A stretch of DNA of 51,359 bases from assembly GCF_900609055.1 (NCBI RefSeq), contig NZ_UXAW01000119.1, positions 1-51,359 on the forward strand, read 5' to 3'. This DNA comes from Pseudogemmobacter humi (lineage in GTDB: Bacteria > Pseudomonadota > Alphaproteobacteria > Rhodobacterales > Rhodobacteraceae). Shown piece by piece: positions 33,914 through 41,881 of this stretch. The notes below the pieces were generated by a model that saw nothing but the letters and a program-made list of their open reading frames with translations, did no database searches and was not told the DNA's origin. Position 1 is the first letter of the stretch. Every line of letters starts with the position of its first letter. The translations under genes and the position numbers were made by a program.

Positions 33914-35580
33914 ACCGCCGTGCAGATCCCGCAGGCCAGCCGGTGGCGGTTGCCCTGCGCCCCCCTGCCGAGGTCATGCACCTGTCGCGCCTTGCCTCGA
34001 CGCATCTGTCGCGTCTGAGTTTCTCGCGCAGCCTGATCCGCACCGCGCGCGCCGGCGGCTGGAAGATCGACCGCATCGCCTTTGACCTTGATGGCGAGGG
34101 CTATGGCCATGCGATCTACCGCGTCGATATGGCGGGGCATGTCGTCAGCCTTGTCGCTTTCTCGCATTATCTGCCCGCGGATCAGCGCATCGACCGGGTG
34201 ATCGCCACCGCCTGGGATACCAGCTATGTGCTTTATGACGGCGTGCCCGACGCAGACGAAATCGCGCGGCTGAATGCTGCGGTCCCCCGCCAGGAGGCGG
34301 GCCGCTACACCGCGCGCGAGCTGATCCTCGCGCGGGCCAACCGCAGCGTGCGGGTCTTCTCGGAAACCGTGGATGCGCTGGCGGCGGGACGGCAGCCCGA
34401 CCAGACCATGATCCGCGAGATCGGTTATTTCCTGCGCACCAGCGCGGTTTACGGCAACGGCAAATTCGGCATCGCCGACCGCGCGCAGGTCGCCGCCATT
34501 CCCGGGCTTGAGACCGCTTTCGCGGCCGAGATGCTTGCTGTCTGGCTGATCCGCGCCTTCTCGGCCGATCTGGTGGAACATTGCGCCAAAGCGCGCGCGC
34601 CGGAAACCGCGGTGGCGCTTGACGCCGGGCTTCGGCGCGACATCGGCATCGGCAATTCAACCGGGCTTGGCATGGCGCCCTTCCTGATCCGCCATCCGGT
34701 GTTGCTGGATGCCTGGATCCGGGCGCGCGAAACCGCACTGGCGCTGATCAGGGCGCAGCCCGCCCTCTCGGATACCGCGCGCGCCGCACTGCTGAAATAT
34801 GCGGCACTGTCGCAGCAGAAGGCAGGTTTCTGGGTGACATCGGACCCTGCGCAGCAGGCGGCGATCCTGGGCCTGCGCGCCGATCTCGACCGGCTGATGG
34901 TGATGATTGCCAGCGCCCCCTCGCCCGAGGCCCTGTTTCAGAGCGCCAGCCGCGAGCTTGGCACCGAAGCCGCCGAACTGACGATCTCGCTTCTGATCGA
35001 CGCCCATCCGGCGCTTTCCGACGATCTGCCGCCGACGATGGCCGTGCCCGAAGAGGATGCCATGGCGCTGCCCGGCGCGATGACCGTCGCGGGCGCCCTC
35101 GACCTGATCAGCGCGCGCTTCGCCTGGGCGCTGGCCCTCGATTTCTCGGACCCGCGTGAACATGCGCGCTTTTGGTATGTGTCCGAGGAAAAGCTGGAGC
35201 CGCGCATCGGCTGGCGGGGCGATGACGAGGGCGAGGCGCTGGCGCAGCCGCTCGGGGTCGGCTGGGAGATCCGCCAGCTTGCCGACCGTCTGGCCAGACT
35301 GCCTGCCGACCAGCCGCTCTGGCAGGTGGCCCGCGATCACCCGGATCTGCGCCACAGCCTGCGCCGGGTCGCCATCGCGGCAAGCCATCCTTACGGTGAA
35401 TTGCAGGACAATCTGCTGGGGGCGACGCTCAGGCCCTCTGATCTGATGCGCTGCAAACTGGCCTTCCTTGGCTGCGAATTCTTCGATCCCGCGTCGGACC
35501 TCAGCGTGAAGGTGCGGTTTTTCCATGGCGCGCCTTTCCCCGACGATTTCTCCCAGGAGGCTGGCGATGGACAGTGGTGA
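33910..35580 (+). CDS. Large conserved-looking protein of unknown function, operon-linked to a polyamine-type importer
   Basis: A 556-residue cytoplasmic protein without signal peptide or membrane segments. It starts within the ATPase stop (ATGA) and overlaps the next gene by 14 bp, so it is firmly part of the operon. Notable stretches are LSRLSFSRSLIRTARAGGWK, a FDLDGEGYGHAIY segment (38-70 region), a VYGNGKFGIADR block near 180, and a late ASHPYGELQDNLLGATLRPS block. I recall similar unnamed proteins next to DUF3726 genes in other alphaproteobacteria, but know of no assigned function. No nucleotide- or metal-binding motif stands out. An enzyme or assembly partner acting on the imported compound is possible. 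Confidence 0.78.
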   Translation: MNRRADPAGQPVAVALRPPAEVMHLSRLASTHLSRLSFSRSLIRTARAGGWKIDRIAFDLDGEGYGHAIYRVDMAGHVVSLVAFSHYLPADQRIDRVIATAWDTSYVLYDGVPDADEIARLNAAVPRQEAGRYTARELILARANRSVRVFSETVDALAAGRQPDQTMIREIGYFLRTSAVYGNGKFGIADRAQVAAIPGLETAFAAEMLAVWLIRAFSADLVEHCAKARAPETAVALDAGLRRDIGIGNSTGLGMAPFLIRHPVLLDAWIRARETALALIRAQPALSDTARAALLKYAALSQQKAGFWVTSDPAQQAAILGLRADLDRLMVMIASAPSPEALFQSASRELGTEAAELTISLLIDAHPALSDDLPPTMAVPEEDAMALPGAMTVAGALDLISARFAWALALDFSDPREHARFWYVSEEKLEPRIGWRGDDEGEALAQPLGVGWEIRQLADRLARLPADQPLWQVARDHPDLRHSLRRVAIAASHPYGELQDNLLGATLRPSDLMRCKLAFLGCEFFDPASDLSVKVRFFHGAPFPDDFSQEAGDGQW

Positions 35581-36217
35581 CATGCTCGACCTCTCGCTCA
35601 ACGAGGTCGAAAACCTTGCGATGAAGGCCGCGCGCGGCGCCGGGCTGAGCTGGGGTCAGGCCGAGGATCTGGGGCGCGCCGCGCGCTGGCTGGCCGGGGA
35701 AGGCTGTGACTGGGCGTCGGATCTGCTGGCGCTGCTGGAAAGCCCCGATCTGCATGATCCGGACCGATGCGCGGCCACCGCCGGGCTGGGCCTTGCCGAC
35801 CGCCTGCCCGCCCTTTCGCCGGGTGAGGTGATCCGGACCGGGCCGCTGTCGATGCCACGCTGGCTTTTGCCGACGCTGGCCCATGCCGCGATCGCCCATG
35901 GGGCAACGCTTTCGGGCGAAGTGGGAGACCTGGCCTTCAGTTGCGACGCGGGCGGGCTGCGGCTTTCGGCGCCGCTCGCCAGCCTGCCGCACGGCGTTTG
36001 CGAGGCCCGTCTCTGCCGGACGGCAAGGGCCGAACCGCTGGCGCATGGCCTGCTGCGCCAGCCGCGCAGTGCGACGCGGGCGTCGGTTCTCGCGCGGCTT
36101 GAGCACTATATTCACCGCACCTATGTTCCCAACAGTGAGAAATCCCGCCTGCGGGGCGCAGGAGCGCCCGGAGGAATTGCCGGTCAGGCTGCGGGTCTGC
36201 CCGCCGGTCAGAGCTGA
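35567..36217 (+). CDS. DUF3726-like protein
   Basis: A 216-residue protein starting at the ATG at 35567, six bases behind CAGGAGG and inside the 3' end of the previous gene. It opens LDLSLNEVENLAMKAARGAG, LSWGQAEDLGRAARWL, which I associate with DUF3726, and has a late EHYIHRTYVPNSEKSRLRGAGA segment typical of that family. It is mostly helical with no signal peptide. It always seems to travel with the large unknown protein just upstream, so they may form a complex. The last ~15 residues are low in complexity. Function unknown. Confidence 0.7.
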   Translation: MDSGDMLDLSLNEVENLAMKAARGAGLSWGQAEDLGRAARWLAGEGCDWASDLLALLESPDLHDPDRCAATAGLGLADRLPALSPGEVIRTGPLSMPRWLLPTLAHAAIAHGATLSGEVGDLAFSCDAGGLRLSAPLASLPHGVCEARLCRTARAEPLAHGLLRQPRSATRASVLARLEHYIHRTYVPNSEKSRLRGAGAPGGIAGQAAGLPAGQS

Positions 36218-36264
36218 GCGCCGGACCCGGACTGCGCGGACAGATGCTCCCCCCTCGTTTTCCG

Positions 36265-37179
36265 TCAGAAGCTGGCGCCTGGCTCGATATATTCGTATTC
36301 GAGCCTCTCCGCCCGCTCACGCACCACCTCGCGCATGAAGGCTGCGAAGTTGCGGGTGGCGCGCTGTTGCGGCCGGTTGCGGCGGCTCAGCATGCCGACC
36401 ACCCGGAATGCGGTCGGATCGTCCACCGGAATGAACGACAATCCACTGGTGCCATGACGGCACAGCCGCGGCAGGACGCTGATCCCGACATTCTCGCGCA
36501 CCATGCCGATCAGATTGGTGACGCTGGCGGCGACAATCGGAGAAGGCGTTGCGATCCCGAGAAAGGCAGGGGTGCGGATCGTGCCGTAGCTGTCGTTATG
36601 GATGAAACGCCAGGGGGCCAGGTCCTCCCATTTCAGCGGGCGGGGCAGGCTTTCCAGCGGATGGCCCTCGCAGCAGACCACGTCGAGGCGGTCGCGAAAC
36701 AACGGCTGGAAATTCACCTCTTCGGGCGGGTTGAGCCAGGTGGCAAAGGCCAGATCCACCACGCCTTCAAGAATGGCCTGGTGCGAGCGGACCGAATCCA
36801 TCTGGCGCAACTGGACGGTGAACCCCTGGAATGTGTCGCACATCCTGCGGATGGCCTCGGGCAAAAGCGCGACCGAAACCGAGGTCACCGCGCCGATCCG
36901 GCTATGGCCGACAAGACGCTTTGCGAAAGCATGCATCGCGGCCGAGGCACCATCGAAATGGATGAGCACCTCGCGGGCCTGTTCCAGCACCAGCTCTCCC
37001 AGCTCGGTCAGCACATTCTTGCGGTCGCCGATGAAAAGCGGTGCGCCCAGCTCCTCCTCAAGCTGTTTGAGCGACATGGAAACCGCCGAGGGCGTGCGGT
37101 TCAGCCGCTCGGCCGCGGGCCGGATACCGCCGCATTCCGCCGCCGTCACAAAAACCCTGAGCGCGTGCAGGCTGAGCAT
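36265..37179 (-). CDS. LysR-family transcriptional regulator
   Basis: A 304-residue LysR protein. It has an HTH (LHALRVFVTAAECGGIRPAA, then NRTPSAVSMSLKQLEEELG) and an effector domain. The start is the ATG at 37179, six bases after GGAG; open sequence upstream overlaps the promoter region of the divergent gamma-glutamyltransferase gene. It converges on the DUF3726-like gene with a 47-bp gap. Its placement suggests that it controls the transferase and possibly the palindrome at 28712. Confidence 0.9.
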   Translation of the reverse strand: MLSLHALRVFVTAAECGGIRPAAERLNRTPSAVSMSLKQLEEELGAPLFIGDRKNVLTELGELVLEQAREVLIHFDGASAAMHAFAKRLVGHSRIGAVTSVSVALLPEAIRRMCDTFQGFTVQLRQMDSVRSHQAILEGVVDLAFATWLNPPEEVNFQPLFRDRLDVVCCEGHPLESLPRPLKWEDLAPWRFIHNDSYGTIRTPAFLGIATPSPIVAASVTNLIGMVRENVGISVLPRLCRHGTSGLSFIPVDDPTAFRVVGMLSRRNRPQQRATRNFAAFMREVVRERAERLEYEYIEPGASF

Positions 37180-37346
37180 CCGTCTCTCCATTCGCGGGAT
37201 CAGAGCGCCGCCGCCAGCGGGGCGGCAACCGGCGCAAGGCACCGCAGCACCATCGTCAGCCGGGCGTCGGCTGTAAAGCCCCGCAAGGGGTGGCATCGTG
37301 CGAACGGGTCCGCTGCACCCGCGCGCCGCAGAGGAAGGATCCCGCG

Positions 37347-38936
37347 ATGACAGCAGATTTTCCGGATGGAACGCGCCGGGTGACGCATGCCGGTGAGGCG
37401 ATGATCGCCACCTCGCATCCGCTTGCCAGCGCCTCCGGGCTGCGGGTTCTCAGCGAGGGCGGCAGTGCGGCGGATGCGGCGATTGCGGCCTGCGCGGTGC
37501 AATGCGTGGCCGATCCGCTGATGACCGGGATCGGCGGCGATTGCTTTGCGCTTTACGCGCCCGCGGGCGGGCCGGTGCGGGCGCTGAACGGCTCTGGCCG
37601 CGCGCCCGCCGCTGCCGATCCCGAGGCGCTGATCGCCGCGGGCCTGACCGAAATCCCGCGCCGCAGCCCGCATGCGGTGACCATTCCCGGCGCCCTTTCG
37701 GCCTGGGCGCTTTTGCACCGCGATCATGGCAGGCTGCCGTTCGACCGCCTCTTGCGCGATGCGATTGGCTATGCCGCGGATGGCTATCCGGTGGCGCCGC
37801 GTGTGGCATGGGACTGGGCCCGCAATGCGGCCTTCATCGGCGAGGATCCCTGCGCTGCATCGGTCTATCTGCCCGGCGGGGCGCCCCCGGGGGCGGGTAG
37901 CCGCCACAGCCAGCCTGCGCTGGCGCATACGCTGCGACGGGTCGCGCAGGAAGGGGTGGCGGGCTTTTACGAGGGGGAAGCCGCCGCCTCGATGGTGCGC
38001 TTTCTGCAAGGGATCGGCGGGGTCCAGACCGAGGCGGATTTCGCCGCCGCCCGCGATGCCGCCTTTTGGGACAGCCCGATATCCACCCTCTATCGCGGTT
38101 ATGAGGTGCTGGAATGCCCGCCGAACGGACAGGGGCTGGCGGCCCTGATGATCCTGCGCATTCTCGACGGGTTCGACCTTTCGCCCGATCTGCCGCCCGC
38201 GGCCCGGATCCATCTGCATGCCGAGGCAACCAAACTCGCCTATCATCACCGCGATGCGCTGCTGGCCGATCCGGCCGCCTCTGCGGGGCTTGCAGACAAG
38301 CTGCTCTCCGATCCGGTGATCGCGGCCTTGCGCGCCCGCATTGATCCGTCCCGCGCAGGCCGTCCCGCGCTCTGGTCCGAACCCGAGCACCGCGACACGA
38401 TCTGCCTTGCCGTTGTCGACCGCGACGGCAATGCGATCTCCTTCATCAACTCGATCTTCAACCCGTTCGGCTCGGGCCTGCTGGATCCCGGCAGCGGGGT
38501 GTTGTTCCACAATCGCGGCTGTTCGTTCCGCCTGGCCGGGGGGCATCCGAATCGCCTCGCCCCCGGCAAGCGCCCGATGCATACGATCATCCCCGGCATG
38601 CTGCGCGACAGGGGCGAGGTGATCATGCCCTTCGGGGTGATGGGCGGGCATTACCAGGCAGCGGGCCATGCGGCCTTTCTCTCGGGCATGATCGACTGCG
38701 GGCTCGATCCGCAGGAGGCGATCAACCAGCCCCGCAGCTTTGCTTTTGGCGGCGTGCTGGAGGTCGAGGCCGCGATCCCGGCGGGGGTGCGGGCGGACCT
38801 CGGCGCGATGGGGCACCGGACCCGGCTTGCGCCCGCCCCGATCGGCGGCGCGCAGGCGATCCTGATCGACCGCCGGCAGGGTGTTTTGCTGGGCGGATCC
38901 GACGGCCGCAAGGATGGGCTGGCGCTTGGCTGGTAA
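37347..38936 (+). CDS. Gamma-glutamyltransferase family protein, apparently cytoplasmic
   Basis: A 529-residue member of the gamma-glutamyltranspeptidase (Ntn-hydrolase) family. The large-subunit start HPLASASGLRVLSEGGSAADAA and ALNGSGRAP are typical. The autocatalytic cleavage Thr is Thr351 in HRDTICLAVVDRDGNAISFI, where canonical enzymes have TTHxSVVD; the His is replaced by Cys. It has no signal peptide, unlike periplasmic GGT, so it should act inside the cell, for example to hydrolyse a gamma-glutamyl intermediate, as PuuD does by another fold. The start is the ATG at 37347, seven bases behind AAGGA. It faces the LysR gene and is followed by an aldehyde dehydrogenase. Confidence 0.9.
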   Translation: MTADFPDGTRRVTHAGEAMIATSHPLASASGLRVLSEGGSAADAAIAACAVQCVADPLMTGIGGDCFALYAPAGGPVRALNGSGRAPAAADPEALIAAGLTEIPRRSPHAVTIPGALSAWALLHRDHGRLPFDRLLRDAIGYAADGYPVAPRVAWDWARNAAFIGEDPCAASVYLPGGAPPGAGSRHSQPALAHTLRRVAQEGVAGFYEGEAAASMVRFLQGIGGVQTEADFAAARDAAFWDSPISTLYRGYEVLECPPNGQGLAALMILRILDGFDLSPDLPPAARIHLHAEATKLAYHHRDALLADPAASAGLADKLLSDPVIAALRARIDPSRAGRPALWSEPEHRDTICLAVVDRDGNAISFINSIFNPFGSGLLDPGSGVLFHNRGCSFRLAGGHPNRLAPGKRPMHTIIPGMLRDRGEVIMPFGVMGGHYQAAGHAAFLSGMIDCGLDPQEAINQPRSFAFGGVLEVEAAIPAGVRADLGAMGHRTRLAPAPIGGAQAILIDRRQGVLLGGSDGRKDGLALGW

Positions 38937-38942
38937 CGCAGG

Positions 38943-38991
38943 TGTTCAGCTTTGCTTAATAACGCTTCACATCTTCTGGTTTGACTGAACA
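38943..38991. promoter_or_regulatory. Inverted repeat upstream of the aldehyde dehydrogenase gene
   Basis: TGTTCAG (38943-38949) and CTGAACA (38985-38991) form a perfect 7-bp inverted repeat 35 bases apart, in the 157-bp AT-richer gap before the aldehyde dehydrogenase. TTCAG-type elements also occur just upstream of the palindrome at 28712 (28684-28689 and 28706-28710), so the two promoters might share a regulator. Weak evidence. Confidence 0.3.
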
Positions 38992-39093
38992 GAGCTGTCT
39001 TTGCCACCCTGGGAAGGACAGCGTGCCCGCTCTGACAGCCATGCCCCGCGGGGCGCGATCCTGACGGCGGGAAATGACAACAGGATAAAGACG

Positions 39094-40515
39094 ATGATAC
39101 TCGACAAATTCTACATCGACGGGGCATGGGTCCCGGCCCGCGCGTCGGAGACCGCCCCGATCCTGAACCCCGCGACCGAGGCTGTGATCGGCACCCTCGC
39201 CATGGGAGGGGTGGAAGATGTCGATCTGGCCGTCGCGGCGGCGCGGCGCGCTTTTACCGGCTTCTCGCGCAGTTCACGCGAAGAACGCATCGCGATGCTG
39301 CGCCGGATCGAGACCGCCTATGCCGCGCGCCAGGATGAGATGGGCGATCTGATCTCGCAGGAAATGGGCGCGCCCCTGGCCTTTGCCCGTGCCTCTCAGG
39401 CGGGTTCGGGCCTGTCGCATCTGAGCAATATGATCCGCCATCTCGAAAGCTACGCCTTTGAGACCCCGCGCGGCACCACCATGGTGCGGCGCGAGGCCAT
39501 CGGCGTGGTCGGGCTGATCACGCCCTGGAACTGGCCGATGAACCAGATCGCCTGCAAGGTGTTTCCGGCGCTTGCGGCGGGCTGCACCATGGTTCTCAAA
39601 CCCAGCGAGCTTTCCCCGCTGAGCGCGCAGCTTTTCGCGGAAATCCTGGGCGAGGCGGGGCTGCCGAAAGGCGTGTTCAACATGGTGCAGGGCGCGGGGC
39701 CGGTGGTCGGTCATGCGCTTGCGGCGCATCCGGGTATCGAGATGATCTCGCTGACCGGCTCGACCCGCGCCGGGATCGCGGTCTCTGAGACGGCCGCGCG
39801 CAATGTGAAGCGGGTCGCGCTGGAACTTGGCGGCAAGGCCCCCAACATCCTCTTGCCCGATGCCGATTTCGAGACCGCCGTTGCGCGCGGCACCGAGGCC
39901 TGCATGCGCAATGCGGGCCAGTCCTGCTCGGCGCCGACCCGGATGCTGGTGCCGAAGGCCGAAATGGACCGCTGCGCGGGTATCGCCGCGCGCGCGGCAA
40001 ACGGGCTGAAGGTCGGCGCCCCCGAGGCCGAGGATACCAATATCGGCCCGGTGATCAGCGCGGCGCAATTCGACAAGGTCCAGCGGCTGATCCGTTCCGG
40101 CATCGACGAAGGCGCACGCCTCGTTGCGGGCGGCCCGGATCGCCCCGACGGGCTGACGGCGGGCTGGTTTGTCCGCCCCACCGTTTTCGCGGATGTGACG
40201 CCCGGGATGACGATTGAGCGCGAAGAGATCTTCGGCCCCGTCCTCTCGATGATCGGCTATGATACGGTCGAAGAGGCGATTGAGATCGCCAATGACACCG
40301 ATTACGGGCTGACGGCCTATGTGCAGTCTCAGGACATCGGGGCCGCGCGCGATGTCGCCCGCCAGCTGCGCGCCGGCAGCGTGCTGATCAACTATGCGCC
40401 GGTGGATATCGATGGCCCCTTCGGCGGGTTCAAACAATCCGGCAATGGTCGCGAATATGGCCTGTTCGGGCTGGAGGAGTTCCTCGAAGTGAAAGGCATG
40501 GTCGGCTACGGCTGA
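39094..40515 (+). CDS. NAD(P)-dependent aldehyde dehydrogenase
   Basis: A 473-residue ALDH superfamily enzyme oxidising an aldehyde to a carboxylate. The oxyanion Asn147 is in TPWNWPMNQ, the general base Glu244 in LELGGKAPNI and the catalytic Cys278 in NAGQSCSAPTR; the EIFGPVLSMI and PFGGFKQSGNGRE blocks are present. The start is the ATG at 39094 with AGGA eight bases upstream. It follows the gamma-glutamyltransferase, so it may oxidise the aldehyde made by the DAO-family oxidase at 27381, parallel to the putrescine (Puu) route. The substrate is not certain. Confidence 0.92.
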   Translation: MILDKFYIDGAWVPARASETAPILNPATEAVIGTLAMGGVEDVDLAVAAARRAFTGFSRSSREERIAMLRRIETAYAARQDEMGDLISQEMGAPLAFARASQAGSGLSHLSNMIRHLESYAFETPRGTTMVRREAIGVVGLITPWNWPMNQIACKVFPALAAGCTMVLKPSELSPLSAQLFAEILGEAGLPKGVFNMVQGAGPVVGHALAAHPGIEMISLTGSTRAGIAVSETAARNVKRVALELGGKAPNILLPDADFETAVARGTEACMRNAGQSCSAPTRMLVPKAEMDRCAGIAARAANGLKVGAPEAEDTNIGPVISAAQFDKVQRLIRSGIDEGARLVAGGPDRPDGLTAGWFVRPTVFADVTPGMTIEREEIFGPVLSMIGYDTVEEAIEIANDTDYGLTAYVQSQDIGAARDVARQLRAGSVLINYAPVDIDGPFGGFKQSGNGREYGLFGLEEFLEVKGMVGYG

Positions 40516-40615
40516 GCCTTTCCGCCTCTTAATGTGATATGGGCTGCCCGTGCCTTGATATACTTGGCCGGGCGGCCTCGCCCGAAGCCCTGTCCGTACT
40601 GCTTCAGATCTGAGC

Positions 40616-40636
40616 CCGCCCCTTGGCCCGGGGCGG
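40616..40636. terminator. GC-rich stem-loop between convergent genes
   Basis: CCGCCCC (40616-40622) pairs with GGGGCGG (40630-40636) around a 7-base loop. It sits in the 210-bp gap between the aldehyde dehydrogenase (plus) and the CobW-type gene (minus). No T-run follows on either strand, so it is only a possible terminator. Confidence 0.35.
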
Positions 40637-40725
40637 CGTCACTGTTCAAATCACTGCTCTTCGCTGTGCCTGCATAGCCGCCCGAGCCGTGCCGGCCAAC
40701 GCCGCGATTGCAGGCCCGGATGTCT

Positions 40726-41679
40726 TTAAACGAGGCAGTCCGCAAGCCCGGCTTCCAGCGCCGGACGATCCAGGTTGCGGCCGATGAACACGATCAGGCT
40801 TTCTCGCGGCCCCTTGGGCCAGGGGCCGACCACATCGCCTTCGGCCAGACCCTGCACACCGTGGAAGGCGAATTTGCGGTCCTCGCCCTCCAGCCAGAGC
40901 ACCCCCTTGATGCGCAGGAGATCCTCGCCGCTGACCGCCATCAGCCGCCGGATCAGCCTGGAGAATGCGGTGAAATCGAAGGCCCGGGCATAGCGGAAGC
41001 TCAGCGAGACGATGCCGGCGTCGTGCCGGGGCGGCGGAGCGTAGCGGATTCGCGCGGGAAGACCGCCGATCTGCCAGGCCTCCAGCCCCGTCAGATGACG
41101 GTGGGATGGCGAGTCCGCCGACGAGGTGAGGAAGTCGGCCTGGGGGTTCAGCCGGCGCAGATCGGCAAGCAGGCCGTCCGTCTCGCCGGGCGGAACAAGG
41201 TCGGTCTTGGTCAGGATCAGCCGGTCGGCCAGCGCGATCTGCCGCAGCGCGATCTCCTCGCGCGCGATCTGCCCGCGGATATGGACCGCATCGGCGAGGC
41301 AGACGATGCCGTCCAGCCGGAACGCCTCGGCCGGGCCGTCGCCGATCAGGAAGCTCTGGGCCACCGGAGCGGGATCAGCAAGGCCGCTGGTCTCGATCAG
41401 CAGCCAGTCGAATTCGGCGCGCCGCGTGGCGAGGCGGGCGCAGGTCTCGATCAGATCGCCGCGCACGTTGCAGCACAGGCAGCCGTTGGAGAGCTGGATC
41501 ACATCGTCCTGCGAACTGGCGATCAGCCCCCCGTCGACCCCGAGCGCGCCGAATTCGTTCACGATCACCGCAAAGCGCCGCGCCCGGTCGGACCGGATCA
41601 ACGCATTGACGAGGCTGGTTTTTCCTGAACCCAGGAAGCCGGTCAGAACCGTGACGGGACATTTCTGCTGATCGTTCAT
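40726..41679 (-). CDS. CobW/G3E-family GTPase (metallochaperone type)
   Basis: A 317-residue G3E GTPase. The P-loop is GFLGSGKT (residues 14-21), the metal-binding motif is NGCLCCNVRGDL with CLCC at 67-70, a LIETSGLADP Walker B-type stretch follows, and the guanine specificity motif is TKTD. A CobW C-terminal domain covers about 220-317. Such proteins deliver Zn, Co or other metals to enzymes, often when zinc is scarce. The start is the ATG at 41679; the frame continues upstream without a better start. Its divergent partner is a TorT-type importer, so it may supply metal to the amidohydrolase or another enzyme of that cassette. Confidence 0.9.
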   Translation of the reverse strand: MNDQQKCPVTVLTGFLGSGKTSLVNALIRSDRARRFAVIVNEFGALGVDGGLIASSQDDVIQLSNGCLCCNVRGDLIETCARLATRRAEFDWLLIETSGLADPAPVAQSFLIGDGPAEAFRLDGIVCLADAVHIRGQIAREEIALRQIALADRLILTKTDLVPPGETDGLLADLRRLNPQADFLTSSADSPSHRHLTGLEAWQIGGLPARIRYAPPPRHDAGIVSLSFRYARAFDFTAFSRLIRRLMAVSGEDLLRIKGVLWLEGEDRKFAFHGVQGLAEGDVVGPWPKGPRESLIVFIGRNLDRPALEAGLADCLV

Positions 41680-41725
41680 CGCGTCTTTTCCTCTGGGCCG
41701 CCGCCGGCGCGCGGGCCTTCCTCCG

Positions 41726-41746
41726 TTTGAAACCATACATTTCAAA
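41726..41746. promoter_or_regulatory. Inverted repeat TTTGAAA-N7-TTTCAAA near the CobW-type promoter
   Basis: TTTGAAA (41726-41732) and TTTCAAA (41740-41746) are perfect inverted repeats with a 7-base centre, 47 bp upstream of the CobW-type start. It does not match the known Zur consensus that I remember. It could be the operator for the minus-strand gene. Confidence 0.45.
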
Positions 41747-41754
41747 AATACCTA

Positions 41755-41782
41755 TTGACAGACATAAATCGTCCAATAGTGT
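41755..41782 (+). promoter_or_regulatory. Probable sigma-70 promoter of the TorT-like operon
   Basis: A perfect -35 box TTGACA (41755-41760) is followed after 16 bases by TAGTGT (41777-41782), a weak -10. The predicted start of transcription would fall at about 41789, inside the large inverted repeat that follows. Confidence 0.5.
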
Positions 41783-41784
41783 AT

Positions 41785-41824
41785 TCCATATGTCATATTA
41801 AGCACTAATAATGTGACATATGGA
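41785..41824. promoter_or_regulatory. 40-bp near-perfect inverted repeat (probable operator)
   Basis: The outer arms TCCATATGTCA (41785-41795) and TGACATATGGA (41814-41824) are perfect 11-bp inverted repeats. After one mismatch the symmetry continues with ATTA/TAAT (41797-41800 and 41809-41812), so 15 of 16 positions pair around an 8-base centre. It lies directly downstream of the -10 box and 58 bp before the TorT-like start, a classical position for a repressor. Each arm also contains the palindrome CATATG. As RNA it could fold into a long hairpin in the leader. The binding protein is unknown; the tandem Lrp regulator downstream is a candidate. Confidence 0.65.
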
Positions 41825-41881
41825 CGGAATCAGATCACGGGGTGGCGAACCATCCCTTCCATATCGACGGGGAGTCGAAAC

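Noticed and set aside
41726-41746. Zur box for the CobW-type gene
   Set aside because: The inverted repeat does not contain the GTTATA-NN-TATAAC-like core of known Zur sites, so zinc control is not claimed.
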